Below, piece after piece: positions 28,041 through 37,996 of a DNA stretch of 64,000 bases. How positions within the stretch are numbered: position 1 is the stretch's first letter; each line of letters begins with the position of its first letter. The notes beneath the pieces are model-generated. The model made no database searches. It was not told the origin of the DNA and worked only from the letters and a program-made list of their open reading frames with translations. This DNA is from Rhizobium rosettiformans W3. Its GTDB lineage: Bacteria; Pseudomonadota; Alphaproteobacteria; Rhizobiales; Rhizobiaceae. Made by a program: the position numbers and the translations under genes. The stretch spans positions 62,001 through 126,000 of the forward strand of contig NZ_STGU01000006.1 of NCBI RefSeq assembly GCF_004912135.1, given 5' to 3'.

Positions 28041-29555
28041 TCAGAAGAAACCCAAAGCCTTCGGGCTGTAGGAGACCAGCATGTTCTTCGTCTGCTGGTA
28101 GTGATCGAGCATCATCTTGTGGGTCTCGCGACCGATGCCCGACTGCTTGTAGCCGCCGAAGGCCGCATGGGCCGGATAGGCGTGGTAGCAGTTGGTCCAA
28201 ACGCGACCGGCCTGGATGTTGCGGCCGAAGTGGTAGCAGGTGTTGGCATCGCGGCTCCACACGCCGGCACCGAGGCCGTAGAGCGTATCGTTGGCGATTT
28301 CGAGCGCCTCTGCCTCGTCCTTGAAGGTCGTGACCGAAACGACAGGTCCGAAGATCTCTTCCTGGAAGATGCGCATCTTGTTGTGCCCGCGGAAGACCGT
28401 CGGCTTGACATAGTAGCCGCCCGAAAGCTCGCCCGGCAATTCGTTGCGATAGCCGCCGGTCAGCACTTCGGCGCCTTCCTGCTTGCCGATATCGATATAG
28501 GACAGGATCTTTTCGAGCTGCTCGGAAGAGGCCTGCGCGCCGATCATCGTCGACATGGCCAGCGGGTCGCCCTGGATGACGGCCTCGACGCGCTTGACCG
28601 CCTTTTCCATGAAGCGGTCATAGATCTTCTCATGCACCAGCGCACGGCTTGGGCAGGTGCAGACCTCGCCCTGATTGAGCGCGAACATCGCGAAACCTTC
28701 GAGCGCCTTGTCGAGATAGTCGTCGTCCTCGCGCATCACGTCTTCGAAGAAGATGTTCGGCGACTTGCCACCGAGCTCCAGCGTCACCGGGATAAGGTTC
28801 TGGCTGGCATACTGCATGATCAGACGGCCGGTCGAGGTTTCGCCGGTGAAGGCGATCTTGGCAACACGCTGGCTGGTCGCAAGGGGCTTGCCGGCTTCGA
28901 GGCCAAAACCGTTGACGACATTCAAGACGCCCGGCGGCAGGAGATCGGCGATCAGCTCCACCAGCACCAGGATCGAGGCCGGCGTCTGCTCGGCAGGCTT
29001 CAGCACCACGCAGTTCCCGGCAGCCAGCGCCGGGGCCACTTTCCAGGCGGCCATCAGGATCGGGAAGTTCCAGGGAATGATCTGGCCGACGACGCCGAGC
29101 GGCTCATGGAAGTGATAGGCGATGGTGTCATGATCGACTTCACCGATCGTGCCTTCCTGAGAACGGACGCAGGCGGCAAAATAACGGAAGTGGTCGATGG
29201 CAAGGGGAATGTCGGCAGCCATGGTCTCGCGCAGCGGCTTGCCGTTGTCCCAGGTTTCGGCGCGCGCCAGAAGCTCCAGATTGGCCTCCATGCGGTCGGC
29301 GATCTTGTTGAGGATGTTGGCGCGCTCGGTCGTCGAGGTGCGGCCCCATTTGTCCTTGGCGGCGTGTGCGGCATCGAGCGCCAGATTGACGTCGGCCTCG
29401 TCCGAACGGGCGATGTCGCAGAGCTTGCCGCCGGTGACCGGCGTCGTGTTCTCAAAGTAGCGGCCGTTTACCGGCTCACGGAATTCACCGCCGATGAAGT
29501 TGCCGTATTTCAGCTTGAACGGCGAAGCCGCAATCGTCTGCACCTGAATGTTCAT
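28041..29555 (-). CDS. NAD-dependent aldehyde dehydrogenase, ExaC/AldB type
   Basis: A 504-residue ALDH-superfamily enzyme. The catalytic Cys is in [11 protein letters not shown], the general base Glu in LELGGKSPN, the NAD-binding FTGETSTGR follows the WNFP motif, and the C-terminal [28 protein letters not shown] is typical of acetaldehyde/alcohol-induced ALDHs. The neighbours DUF779 and the AcoR-like regulator at 29692 support a role in alcohol-derived aldehyde oxidation. AGGGAGGATGAC precedes the start. Confidence 0.93.
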   Translation of the reverse strand: MNIQVQTIAASPFKLKYGNFIGGEFREPVNGRYFENTTPVTGGKLCDIARSDEADVNLALDAAHAAKDKWGRTSTTERANILNKIADRMEANLELLARAETWDNGKPLRETMAADIPLAIDHFRYFAACVRSQEGTIGEVDHDTIAYHFHEPLGVVGQIIPWNFPILMAAWKVAPALAAGNCVVLKPAEQTPASILVLVELIADLLPPGVLNVVNGFGLEAGKPLATSQRVAKIAFTGETSTGRLIMQYASQNLIPVTLELGGKSPNIFFEDVMREDDDYLDKALEGFAMFALNQGEVCTCPSRALVHEKIYDRFMEKAVKRVEAVIQGDPLAMSTMIGAQASSEQLEKILSYIDIGKQEGAEVLTGGYRNELPGELSGGYYVKPTVFRGHNKMRIFQEEIFGPVVSVTTFKDEAEALEIANDTLYGLGAGVWSRDANTCYHFGRNIQAGRVWTNCYHAYPAHAAFGGYKQSGIGRETHKMMLDHYQQTKNMLVSYSPKALGFF

Positions 29556-29691
29556 CTGTCATCCTCCCTGTAAAGGGACCCCTCCTCGGGTCCCGATGGC
29601 AGGAGGATTGCCGCGATCCGGTGCAAGGAACAGTGTCGCAAAACAGTGCTGCAGCGCACAGTGTTTCAGGAATGCGACACATAACGCGCAG

Positions 29692-30648
29692 TCAGTGGAG
29701 CTGGAAGCGCTTCATCTTCCGGTGCAGCGTGGCCCGGCTGATGCCGAGCATCTGGGCGGCCTGCGAGACATTGCCATTCGCCCGCGACAGGACACGGCGC
29801 AGAGCGGCCCGCTCGGCATCGTCGAGATCGCTGATCGCCTCACCGCGTGTTTCCTTCAGCGCATCCGCGGCCGGCAGGCCTTGTGCAATCAGGCCGTCAT
29901 CGAGCTTGAGTGCGATGCGCGCGGCTTTCGTGGCGCCCAGGATGAGATCGTCGCCATCGACGGCGATCAAGGCCGACATCGAATTTGCCTGTGGCACCAT
30001 GACGATGCGGGCGCCGGCAAAGGCCTGGCGGAAAAGATTGCTTTCCACGCGCGCCGCAGCATCCCGCACCGCCTGGGACAGAACCGCAAGCGTCAGATCC
30101 GAGACGTCGTCGCGGCAGGTGGAGACGTCGAGCGCGGCCGTCACCCGACCGAGATGGTCCCGGATCGGTGCCGTCGCGCAGGAGAGACCGATATTGGCGC
30201 TCATGAAATGCTGGTCGCGATGAATGACAACGGCCCGCTCGTCGGCCAGCGCCGTGCCGATGCCATTGGTGCCGACGCTCGCCTCGCTCCACAGCGTCTG
30301 CTCCCAGAGCCCGAGAGACCGAAACTCGACATCATCGCCCGGCGCACCACGCCGGTCGACCACGATCCCGTTCTGGTCTGCAAGGATGATGCAGCAACCG
30401 GAGCGACCGACCATCTGATAGAGCCGATCCACTTCGTCGGTCGAGCTGCCGATCAAGCGCTCCATGCGCTCGCGTGCCTCGCGAAAGGTCACTTCGTCGA
30501 CATGGATCGGCTTGCGCGCCTCTTCCGGCTGCAGACGATAGAGGTTGAGACAACGGCTCCAGGACGCCGCCACCGGCGAGGTCACGGCCGCCGACGCTTT
30601 CTGCGCCGTCGAGTAGACGAGATCGGAATGACGGATTTCCTGGCGCAT
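29692..30648 (-). CDS. AcoR-like regulator: GAF plus Fis helix-turn-helix
   Basis: A 318-residue regulator. Residues about 60-230 form a GAF sensor (ASVGTNGIGTALADERAVVIHRDQHF and SCATAPIRDHLGRVTAALDVST are AcoR-like). The C-terminal Fis-type HTH is NVSQAAQMLGISRATLHRKMKRF. The sigma-54 AAA+ domain of AcoR is missing, so it should act as a simple activator or repressor. ATG 30648 has GGGAGGAG upstream. It lies upstream of, and in the same direction as, the aldehyde dehydrogenase, which it probably controls. Confidence 0.85.
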   Translation of the reverse strand: MRQEIRHSDLVYSTAQKASAAVTSPVAASWSRCLNLYRLQPEEARKPIHVDEVTFREARERMERLIGSSTDEVDRLYQMVGRSGCCIILADQNGIVVDRRGAPGDDVEFRSLGLWEQTLWSEASVGTNGIGTALADERAVVIHRDQHFMSANIGLSCATAPIRDHLGRVTAALDVSTCRDDVSDLTLAVLSQAVRDAAARVESNLFRQAFAGARIVMVPQANSMSALIAVDGDDLILGATKAARIALKLDDGLIAQGLPAADALKETRGEAISDLDDAERAALRRVLSRANGNVSQAAQMLGISRATLHRKMKRFQLH

Positions 30649-30788
30649 CGGCTCCTCCCAAAGCACGGGCGACAGTATGCGCCTTCCGCCTGAAGAGGCA
30701 ATCGCTCATCATTGCGGCAGATGACCGCTTCACGCTCCACGCCGGAAACTGGCGCAATTCTGCGACAGTCGCGCGCATGAAATGGAGA

Positions 30789-32873
30789 TCAGGCTGCGAG
30801 ACTGCCCTTGCCGGTCTCTCCAGCCTCTGGCGCTGGCTGTTCCTGTGAAGCCGGCGGATTGACGATCGCCTGGAGTTCGGAAAGCGGCTGCGGCTTGCCG
30901 TAGAGATAGCCCTGCACCTGCTCGCAGCCCTCATCCTGCAGGAAACGCAGGTGTTCAGCATTCTCCACACCCTCGGCGAGAACCGGAATATTCAGGCTCT
31001 GGGCAAGAATGAGGGTCGAGCGGACGATGGCCGCCGACTGTCGGTTTTCCACCACGCTGTCGATGAAGCCGCGATCGATCTTGATCTTGTCGAACGGGAA
31101 AAGCTGCAGAGTCGAGAGCGACGAATAGCCGGTACCGTAATCGTCCATCGCGATCTTCACGCCGATCGCCTTCAGCTGCCGGATGATCGACAGTGCATTC
31201 TGCTGGTCGGCGATGATGCCGGATTCGGTGATCTCAAGCTCGAGTCGCTCCGGCGCGAGACCGGTTTCCTTCAGGATGTCCCGCACATGCTGCGGAAAAT
31301 TGGCGTTGGCGAGCTGCTTGGGGGCGACATTGACGGCGATGCGCAGAGGATTGCCCCACTTCACCGCCTCCTGACACGACCTACGCAGGACCCAGTCCCC
31401 GAGCTCCATGATGAAACCGGTGCGCTCCGCGATCGGAATGAACTCGACCGGCGACACCAGCCCACGCTTGGGATGCAGCCAGCGCAGGAGAACCTCGAAA
31501 CCGACGACTTCACCGGTCTGTGTGTTGTTCTGCTGCTGGAAGTAAAGCATGAACTCGCCGCGCTCGAGCCCGGCGCGCATGTCCATGGCGAGCGCACTGC
31601 GTTCGCGCGCGGCCTGATCCATCGACTTGTCGTAGAAACAGATCTGGTTGGAGCCGATCGACTTGGCGCGATACATGGCGGTATCGGCCTGGGCAAGCAG
31701 GTCGTCGATCGTCTCGGCATTGTCAGGGAAGACCGAGATGCCGATGCTGGTGCCGATGGCAAGCGTCATATCCTCCCAGCCGATCGGCTCGCAGAGATCG
31801 CGGATGATGCGCGCAGCCATCTGCTCCGCCTCGGCATGGGTGAAGAGGCGCGAGGTCACCGCGATGAACTCGTCTCCACCGATGCGCGCCACGAACTCGC
31901 CATCGCGAAGGCGGCGACCCAGACGCTCGGCTGCGATCCGCAGCACGTGGTCGCCGGCCGCATGGCCGTGTACGTCGTTGATTTCCTTGAAACGGTCGAG
32001 GTCGAAGGACAGGATGTAGATCCGATCCGCCCTCGCCGCCGGCGCCTCCATCATGTGGCCGAGCCGCTCGACGAAGGCGCTGCGGTTCGGAAGCCCGGTC
32101 AGCGCGTCATGCAAGGACAGCTGGCGATACCGTTCGACGGCGGATTTGCTGGACTGGCGGTCGATCACATAGGTCATGGATCCGATCGAAAGGATCAGAA
32201 CCGTCACCAGCATCAGCACGACGGTCAGAACGCTTTCCGGCAGCATGTTGGCAGGCAAAGCCGCCGAGGCATCCGGCACGACCGTGACGGCCGTCATGCC
32301 AATGAAATGTGTCGATGCGATCGCCAGCACCAGCGCCACGCCACCGCCATACCGGCAAAAGCGGGTGACCGGTCGGGCAACGCGGCTGGTGGCGAGCGCG
32401 CCAAACACGGCACCGGCAATCAGCGAAGCAACGACATAGGTTTGGTTCCACTCGAGATGGCCCTGGACCTGATAGCCGGACATGCCGACATAATGCATCG
32501 CGGCGATCCCACCGCCGACGAGCGCACCACCCGCCTCGATCAGCAGGCTGCGCTGGGTTGCTGCGGCAATGGCAAAGCCGATGCCGGTGATGGCAATGGC
32601 GAGCACGAGCGAGGTCAAGGTCGCCGTCGGTTCGTAACCGGCCAGAACATCGGCCTCATACCCCATCATGGCGACGAAATGGGTCGTCCAGATCCCGGCG
32701 CCGCCGATCACACTCGTCAACGAAATCCAGCTCGCGCGCGTTACGCCGCGTGTGTTGCGCACCCGACCGAAGAGCCGCATCGTCAGAAGCGATCCGAAAA
32801 GGCAGACGGAGACGGCAGCGATCAGGGACAAGGGATCGTGTTCGACAGCGATGCAGGTGAGAACTTCGAGCAT
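30789..32873 (-). CDS. MHYT-GGDEF-EAL c-di-GMP enzyme
   Basis: A 694-residue membrane protein. The N-terminal seven-helix MHYT sensor has three motifs: THFVAMMGY (64-72), MHYVGMSGY (126-134) and THFIGM (188-193), thought to bind copper and sense O2, CO or NO. The GGDEF domain has intact GGDEF at 332-336. The EAL domain has EVL at 460-462 with downstream catalytic segments (NVAPKQL, EITES, DDYGTGYSSLS, KIDRGFI). Both activities are possible; the GGDEF could instead act as a GTP-binding regulator. Confidence 0.93.
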   Translation of the reverse strand: MLEVLTCIAVEHDPLSLIAAVSVCLFGSLLTMRLFGRVRNTRGVTRASWISLTSVIGGAGIWTTHFVAMMGYEADVLAGYEPTATLTSLVLAIAITGIGFAIAAATQRSLLIEAGGALVGGGIAAMHYVGMSGYQVQGHLEWNQTYVVASLIAGAVFGALATSRVARPVTRFCRYGGGVALVLAIASTHFIGMTAVTVVPDASAALPANMLPESVLTVVLMLVTVLILSIGSMTYVIDRQSSKSAVERYRQLSLHDALTGLPNRSAFVERLGHMMEAPAARADRIYILSFDLDRFKEINDVHGHAAGDHVLRIAAERLGRRLRDGEFVARIGGDEFIAVTSRLFTHAEAEQMAARIIRDLCEPIGWEDMTLAIGTSIGISVFPDNAETIDDLLAQADTAMYRAKSIGSNQICFYDKSMDQAARERSALAMDMRAGLERGEFMLYFQQQNNTQTGEVVGFEVLLRWLHPKRGLVSPVEFIPIAERTGFIMELGDWVLRRSCQEAVKWGNPLRIAVNVAPKQLANANFPQHVRDILKETGLAPERLELEITESGIIADQQNALSIIRQLKAIGVKIAMDDYGTGYSSLSTLQLFPFDKIKIDRGFIDSVVENRQSAAIVRSTLILAQSLNIPVLAEGVENAEHLRFLQDEGCEQVQGYLYGKPQPLSELQAIVNPPASQEQPAPEAGETGKGSLAA

Positions 32874-33024
32874 GGAAATCGGACCAGGTGATTAAGACCG
32901 GACTCATTTAACACCCGTCAATTTCGAACTGCTCAACCGAAATGGTTAGCAAATCGACATCGAAGCCCTTATTGCCTTCTGGCTGATCACAAACGCGTAA
33001 TCCGCGGCAATGCCCGGGATTACC

Positions 33025-33053
33025 TTGCTATTGCGCATCATCTGGTCTATAGG
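33025..33053 (+). promoter_or_regulatory. Probable rplY promoter
   Basis: CTTGCTA (-35, 33024-33030) and TATAGG (-10, 33048-33053) are separated by 17 bases, fitting the alphaproteobacterial housekeeping promoter. A start near 33060 gives a leader of about 110 bases. Confidence 0.5.
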
Positions 33054-33170
33054 CGCGCGATCCACACAGACACCCTTGGAGGCAATGTGGATGGGACCGG
33101 CAACGGTCTCCCGTTCTGGTATGACCAAAATGCGTCGCCAGGGCTCTCCAGTAACTTGAAAGGTAAAGCC

Positions 33171-33779
33171 ATGAGCCACGCTTCTTACGAGCTCAAGGCC
33201 GTAGCACGCGAACGGGTAGGTAAGGGGTCCTCCCGCGAACTTCGCCGCAACGGTTTCATCCCGGCTGTCATCTATGGTGACAAGCAGGCCCCGATTTCGA
33301 TCTCGATCAACACGAACGAGATCACCAAGCGCATCCACTCCGGCGGTTTCATGACCACCGTTGCCATCATCGATCTCGATGGCGAGAAGATCCGCGTTCT
33401 GCCGAAGGACTACCAGCTCGACCGCGTTCGTGACTTCACGATGCATGTCGACTTCCTGCGCGTCTCGGCCAACAGCCAGGTATCGGTTCAGGTTCCGGTT
33501 CACTTCATCAACGAAGAGAAGTCCGGCATCAAGACCGGCGGCGTTCTCAACATCGTTCGCCACGAAGTTGAACTGCACTGCCCGGCATCGGACATCCCGG
33601 AAGCCATCACGGTTGACCTCGCTGGCCTCAAGGTCGGCGACGCGATCCACATCTCGGCCGTCAAGCTGCCGAAGGGCGTGACCCCTGTTATCGCTGACCG
33701 CGACTTCACGATTGCAACGATCGTTGCTCCGGCCGCTGGCGTCACGGAAGAAGAAGAAGAAGGTTCGGCAGAAGCCTGA
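33171..33779 (+). CDS. rplY: Ribosomal protein bL25, general stress (Ctc) form
   Basis: A 202-residue long-form L25 (Ctc/TL5): N-terminal 5S rRNA-binding L25 domain ([30 protein letters not shown]) and a C-terminal beta domain with an acidic tail [10 protein letters not shown]. It binds 5S rRNA in the central protuberance. ATG 33171 with GAAAGG upstream gives the family N-terminus. It is closed by a strong terminator. In related genomes rplY is close to pth and ychF, as here, but two extra genes lie in between. Confidence 0.95.
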   Translation: MSHASYELKAVARERVGKGSSRELRRNGFIPAVIYGDKQAPISISINTNEITKRIHSGGFMTTVAIIDLDGEKIRVLPKDYQLDRVRDFTMHVDFLRVSANSQVSVQVPVHFINEEKSGIKTGGVLNIVRHEVELHCPASDIPEAITVDLAGLKVGDAIHISAVKLPKGVTPVIADRDFTIATIVAPAAGVTEEEEEGSAEA

Positions 33780-33804
33780 TCTTTCTGATCTACATGATCG
33801 ACGA

Positions 33805-33832
33805 GCCCACCCTTCGCGGGGTGGGCTTTTTT
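33805..33832 (+). terminator. Terminator of rplY
   Basis: GCCCACCC (33805-33812) pairs with GGGTGGGC (33819-33826) across a 6-base loop, followed by TTTTTT. Confidence 0.9.
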
Positions 33833-33985
33833 AATACAATCACTGCTCGCAGACTCTGGAATCCGACTATTTCTCTTTAGTCAGATTTAAAGTATTTCGT
33901 GAAAGCCTCCGTCTCTCAATTATTGCGTGAGGGGAGCTTTGAGGGTTATGTTGCATCATCCCGCGCCGCATCTGGCGGTTCGCTG

Positions 33986-36364
33986 ATGACACGTTCGGTC
34001 GAGAGCCGATTCCTCGCCATCGTAGGGATCACGATCTTCATTCTGGTCGTGCCGCTCTTCGCGCTTTTCCTGTCGCTGGCGACGGAACGCGCCGCAAACG
34101 AACTGCAGCAGAACCTCGACATCCTGCTCGCCGCCAATGCGCAGGCGCTTGCCAAGCCGCTTTGGGACTTCGACCAGGAAAGCGTCGAACAGATCACCGC
34201 AACGATCGTCTCCAATGGGCCCGTCAGCCGCGTGAACGTCAGGGACGTCTCCGGCGGCATCTCGGTCTCCATGCCAGCGCTACCCAAATGGCCGAAGAAC
34301 GGCCTGGAATCGATCACGCGCGAGATCTTCTACCGCGCGGTCGAAGGCCCGAAGCTCGTCGGCACCATCACCATCTACTATAGCCGGATCGACATCTTCT
34401 CCTCGCTGCGCCAGGCCGAGGTGATGCTGATCGGCATCTTCATGCTGGCGGTCGTCGGCGTTGTCGGCGCGGCCGTCGTCGGCAACCGCCTGATGGTCAT
34501 GAAGCCGCTGCTGAAGCTGACCGCCGCCATTGAAGCCACCCGCCGGCTCGGCTCCCGCCACCATGTGGACTGGCAGTCGAACGACGAGATCGGCCGTCTG
34601 GCCCGCAGCTTCAACGCCATGCAGATCAAGCTCGAGCAGGAAGAAGGTGAGCTGCGCCTCGCCCATCGCCGCTCGACGGACATCTACAACACGACGCCGG
34701 CCATGCTGTTCTCGCTCGACGAGGAAGACCGCATCACCAGCGTCAGCGACTACTGGCTGCTCGCCACCGGCTATCAGCGCCACCAGGTCGTCGGCCGCCG
34801 GTTCGTCGAACTCGTGCCGCAAGAAGCCCGCGCCGCCTATCAGGAGCGCAAGAAGACCCGCTCGATCGCCGACGTTCTGGAAGCCACGACCCAGTTCGTC
34901 TGTGCCGATGGCACGGTCATGGATGTGCTGATCGCCGAAGCAAGCCGGAAGATCGAGGGCGCCAAGGAAGACCTCTCCCTCTCCGTCATGACCGACGTGA
35001 CCGCGCTGAAGCAGTCGGAAGAGCGAAATCACCGCCAGGCGATCACCGACCACCTGACCGGTCTGCGAAACCGCCAGGGCTTCGAAACCGCTCTCGACAG
35101 CGAGATCGCAGCAACCGACGCCGCCGGCGAAGAACTCGCCTGCATTTTCGTCGACCTCGACCGCTTCAAATGGATCAACGACAATCTCGGCCACCAGGCC
35201 GGCGACCTCGTTCTCTGCCGCTTCGTCGAGAGCATGAACGACCGCCTCCCCCGCGGCGCAATAGCCGCGCGTCTGGGCGGTGACGAGTTTGCCGTCCTGC
35301 TCCGCGGCCCGGCCATCGAGCCGGTCGCGAGCGACCTCAGCCGCGCGCTTTGCGATATCTTCGTCGATCCGATGAACATCGAAGGCTCGACAGTCCGCCT
35401 CAGCGCCAGCATCGGCATCGCGCTCTACCCCAATCACGCCGCCAATGCCGCCGAACTTCTGCAGAAGTCGGACATGGCAATGTACAGCAAGAAGCGCGAC
35501 GGCAAGAACGGCGCGGCCCTCTACAACTCCGAGATCCAGGATCACACCCGCCGCCGCGCCGAGATCGAGCACGACATCGAGGAAGGCCTGTCGGAAGACT
35601 GGTTCGATGCCTTCTTCCAGCCGATCGTGGAGGTCGAGAGCGGCCGCACCGTCGGCTATGAGGCCCTGATGCGCCTTGTGCATCCGGAGCGCGGCATCAT
35701 CCCTCCGGCCGAACTCATCTGCGTCGCCGAAGAGACCGGTGCGATCAGCCGGCTGGGCGGCCAGGTCTTGGAAAAGGCGCTCGCCAATCTCGCCCGCCTC
35801 AGCGCCATCACCGGCAACCACGACGCCTATCTCGCCATCAACTTCTCGCCGCTGCAGTTCGATCCGTCTCTGCCGGTCCGGCTTGCCGCACTGAGCGCGC
35901 ATTTCGACATCGCTCCGCAGCGCATCGTCATCGAAATCACCGAAGCGACCCTGCTGCACGACAACCCGCAGATCCGCACGATCCTCGACGAGTTCAACCG
36001 CTATGGTTATCGCCTCGCCCTCGACGACTTCGGCACCGGGTATTCGTCCCTGAGCTACCTCAACCGCTTCCCCGTCGACATCGTCAAGATCGATCAGTCC
36101 TTCATCCGCTCGCTGACCGCCGACGAGCCGGAATTGCGCCACAAGAGCCGCATGCTAGTCGAAGGCATCACCGCGATTTCCCACAAGATGGAATGCACCG
36201 TGGTCGCCGAGGGCATCGAGACCGAGGAACAGCGGCGCATCCTGGAAGAGTTCGGCGTCGATTATGGCCAGGGCTACCACTTCGCCCATCCGCAGGCGCT
36301 TTCCGCACTGATCGAGCAATCCACCAGCCAGCCGGCCCGCCTGCCGAAGGTCTCAGCCGGCTGA
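33986..36364 (+). CDS. Membrane HAMP-PAS-GGDEF-EAL protein
   Basis: A bifunctional c-di-GMP protein of 792 residues from ATG 33986 (821 from GTG 33899; neither has a clear ribosome site). Numbered from 33899: TM1 about 39-61, periplasmic domain 62-172, TM2 about 174-196, HAMP to about 250, PAS 258-372 (TDIYNTTPAMLFSLDEEDRI), GGDEF motif at 460-464, EAL at 588-590 with DDFGTGYSSLSYL and KIDQSFI. Both catalytic motifs are intact. The periplasmic domain and the solute-binding protein encoded 24 bases downstream may form a sensor pair. Confidence 0.92.
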   Translation: MTRSVESRFLAIVGITIFILVVPLFALFLSLATERAANELQQNLDILLAANAQALAKPLWDFDQESVEQITATIVSNGPVSRVNVRDVSGGISVSMPALPKWPKNGLESITREIFYRAVEGPKLVGTITIYYSRIDIFSSLRQAEVMLIGIFMLAVVGVVGAAVVGNRLMVMKPLLKLTAAIEATRRLGSRHHVDWQSNDEIGRLARSFNAMQIKLEQEEGELRLAHRRSTDIYNTTPAMLFSLDEEDRITSVSDYWLLATGYQRHQVVGRRFVELVPQEARAAYQERKKTRSIADVLEATTQFVCADGTVMDVLIAEASRKIEGAKEDLSLSVMTDVTALKQSEERNHRQAITDHLTGLRNRQGFETALDSEIAATDAAGEELACIFVDLDRFKWINDNLGHQAGDLVLCRFVESMNDRLPRGAIAARLGGDEFAVLLRGPAIEPVASDLSRALCDIFVDPMNIEGSTVRLSASIGIALYPNHAANAAELLQKSDMAMYSKKRDGKNGAALYNSEIQDHTRRRAEIEHDIEEGLSEDWFDAFFQPIVEVESGRTVGYEALMRLVHPERGIIPPAELICVAEETGAISRLGGQVLEKALANLARLSAITGNHDAYLAINFSPLQFDPSLPVRLAALSAHFDIAPQRIVIEITEATLLHDNPQIRTILDEFNRYGYRLALDDFGTGYSSLSYLNRFPVDIVKIDQSFIRSLTADEPELRHKSRMLVEGITAISHKMECTVVAEGIETEEQRRILEEFGVDYGQGYHFAHPQALSALIEQSTSQPARLPKVSAG

Positions 36365-36388
36365 CAGCAACTGTAAGAGGGAACCGCA

Positions 36389-37129
36389 ATGAAAGTTTTA
36401 GGCATCATGCTTTCACTTGCGGCGGCCCCGGTCGCCGCCGCAGACATCGTCCATTTCACCACGGAAGACTATCCGCCCTATAACTTCCGCGTCGGATCCG
36501 AGATCCGCGGCGCTGGGTATGACCAGGTTCTCCTGATGATGGAGGACATCAAGGTGCCCTACACCATCGAGATGATGCCTTGGGCGCGCGCCATCGCGCT
36601 GGCGGAAACCGAGAAGATGCACTGCGTCTTCACCACCGCCCATATTCCGGAACGCGACAAGAAGTTCAAATGGGTCGAGCCCGTGGCCGTCGGCCGCAAC
36701 TTCATGGTTGCCCACAAGGGATCGGGCATCAAGGTTGCCAATATCGAGGAAGCCAGGAACCACATCGTCGGCACGCAGCGCAATGACTACACCCAGACGC
36801 TGCTGGAGAACGAGGGCTTCCCCAAGATCGATCTCGCGACCGACCTGAAGCTGACGCTGAAGAAGCTGCAGAGCAAGCGCATCGACCTGATGCCGATTTC
36901 CGAGCAGCACTATATCGAGCTGCAGGAAAAGGGCGAGGAACTCGAAGCGCAATTCGTCTTCTCCGAGCAGAAATTCGCCATCGCCTGCAATGCCGATTTC
37001 CCGGAAGAACTCCTCGCCCGCATGCAGGGCGCGCTCGACAAGCTGATCGAGAACGGCACGCAGGCCGAGATCTTCGAGACTTACAATCTGCGCTACTCGA
37101 ACTTCGGTCTCGTCGCCGCCAATCCGTGA
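36389..37129 (+). CDS. Periplasmic solute-binding protein (SBP_bac_3-like)
   Basis: A 246-residue exported protein with a short signal peptide ending AAAD near residue 18 and a type 3 solute-binding fold (FTTEDYPPYNF, MMPWARAIALAETEKMHCVFTTAHIPERDKKFKWVEPV). This subfamily is usually not part of an ABC importer, and none is nearby. It is co-transcribed with the GGDEF-EAL gene (24-base gap), so it probably delivers a ligand signal to that protein's periplasmic domain. The ligand is unknown. Confidence 0.85.
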   Translation: MKVLGIMLSLAAAPVAAADIVHFTTEDYPPYNFRVGSEIRGAGYDQVLLMMEDIKVPYTIEMMPWARAIALAETEKMHCVFTTAHIPERDKKFKWVEPVAVGRNFMVAHKGSGIKVANIEEARNHIVGTQRNDYTQTLLENEGFPKIDLATDLKLTLKKLQSKRIDLMPISEQHYIELQEKGEELEAQFVFSEQKFAIACNADFPEELLARMQGALDKLIENGTQAEIFETYNLRYSNFGLVAANP

Positions 37130-37206
37130 CGATCCGACATCCGTCTTGACATTCGGGCCGTTTCCCTGTGGGGAAAGGCAAAGAACCTCAAGACGGATCT
37201 CGGGCA

Positions 37207-37932
37207 ATGATCATCCTGGCCGGCCTCGGCAATCCCGGTGCGCAATATCAGAAGAACCGGCACAATATCGGCTTCATGGCCGTCGACGCGATCCAGCGCC
37301 GCCACGCTTTCTCGCCTTGGGCGAAGAAGTTCAAGGGCGAGATCTCGGAAGGTACGCTGGCCGGCGAGAAGGTCATGCTGATCAAGCCGCAGACCTTCAT
37401 GAACCTCTCGGGCGAAAGCGTCGGCGAGGCCATGCGTTTCTACAAGCTCGGCCCTGAGGACATCGTCGCCATCTATGACGAACTGGACCTGATGCCCGGC
37501 AAGGCCCGCATCAAGGCCGGTGGCGGTCACGGCGGCCACAACGGCATCAAGTCACTGGACGCCCATTGCGGCCTCAACTACCGGCGGCTCCGCCTCGGCA
37601 TCGGCCATCCCGGCGACAAGTCCAAGGTGCACAACCATGTGCTCGGCGATTTTGCCAAGTCAGACGCCGAATGGCTGGATCCGCTGCTCGAGGCCTTGGC
37701 CGACAATGCCGACATGCTGGTGCGCGGAGAGGATTCGCAGCTGATGAACAAGCTGGCCCTGGCGACCGGGGCGAAGGCCGAGGACGAAAAGCCCGCCAAG
37801 GCACAAAAGGCCGCTCCATCAGGCCAATCACACATCCGCCAGGCCCGCAACTTCAACCAGCCGAAGAAGCTTCCAGAGACCGGCCCCATGGCCGAGATGC
37901 TGAAAAAGATGTTCGGCCCCAAGGGCGACTGA
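37207..37932 (+). CDS. pth: Peptidyl-tRNA hydrolase
   Basis: A 241-residue Pth that recycles peptidyl-tRNA. The catalytic His is in [40 protein letters not shown] and [13 protein letters not shown] are all present. It is about 45 residues longer than E. coli Pth; the extra C-terminal tail (from about residue 190) is Lys/Ala/Pro-rich, as in other rhizobia, and may aid RNA binding. ATG 37207 gives the conserved [11 protein letters not shown] start. Confidence 0.95.
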   Translation: MIILAGLGNPGAQYQKNRHNIGFMAVDAIQRRHAFSPWAKKFKGEISEGTLAGEKVMLIKPQTFMNLSGESVGEAMRFYKLGPEDIVAIYDELDLMPGKARIKAGGGHGGHNGIKSLDAHCGLNYRRLRLGIGHPGDKSKVHNHVLGDFAKSDAEWLDPLLEALADNADMLVRGEDSQLMNKLALATGAKAEDEKPAKAQKAAPSGQSHIRQARNFNQPKKLPETGPMAEMLKKMFGPKGD

Positions 37933-37996
37933 CACCGCCGAGGCAGCAACTCCCCTGCCCGCAAACCGATCCCGCGCAAACGACCGGAAGACGACC

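Noticed and set aside
30951..32891. 646-codon open frame on + opposite the MHYT-GGDEF-EAL gene
   Set aside because: Shadow frame; the minus-strand protein has complete domains and catalytic motifs.
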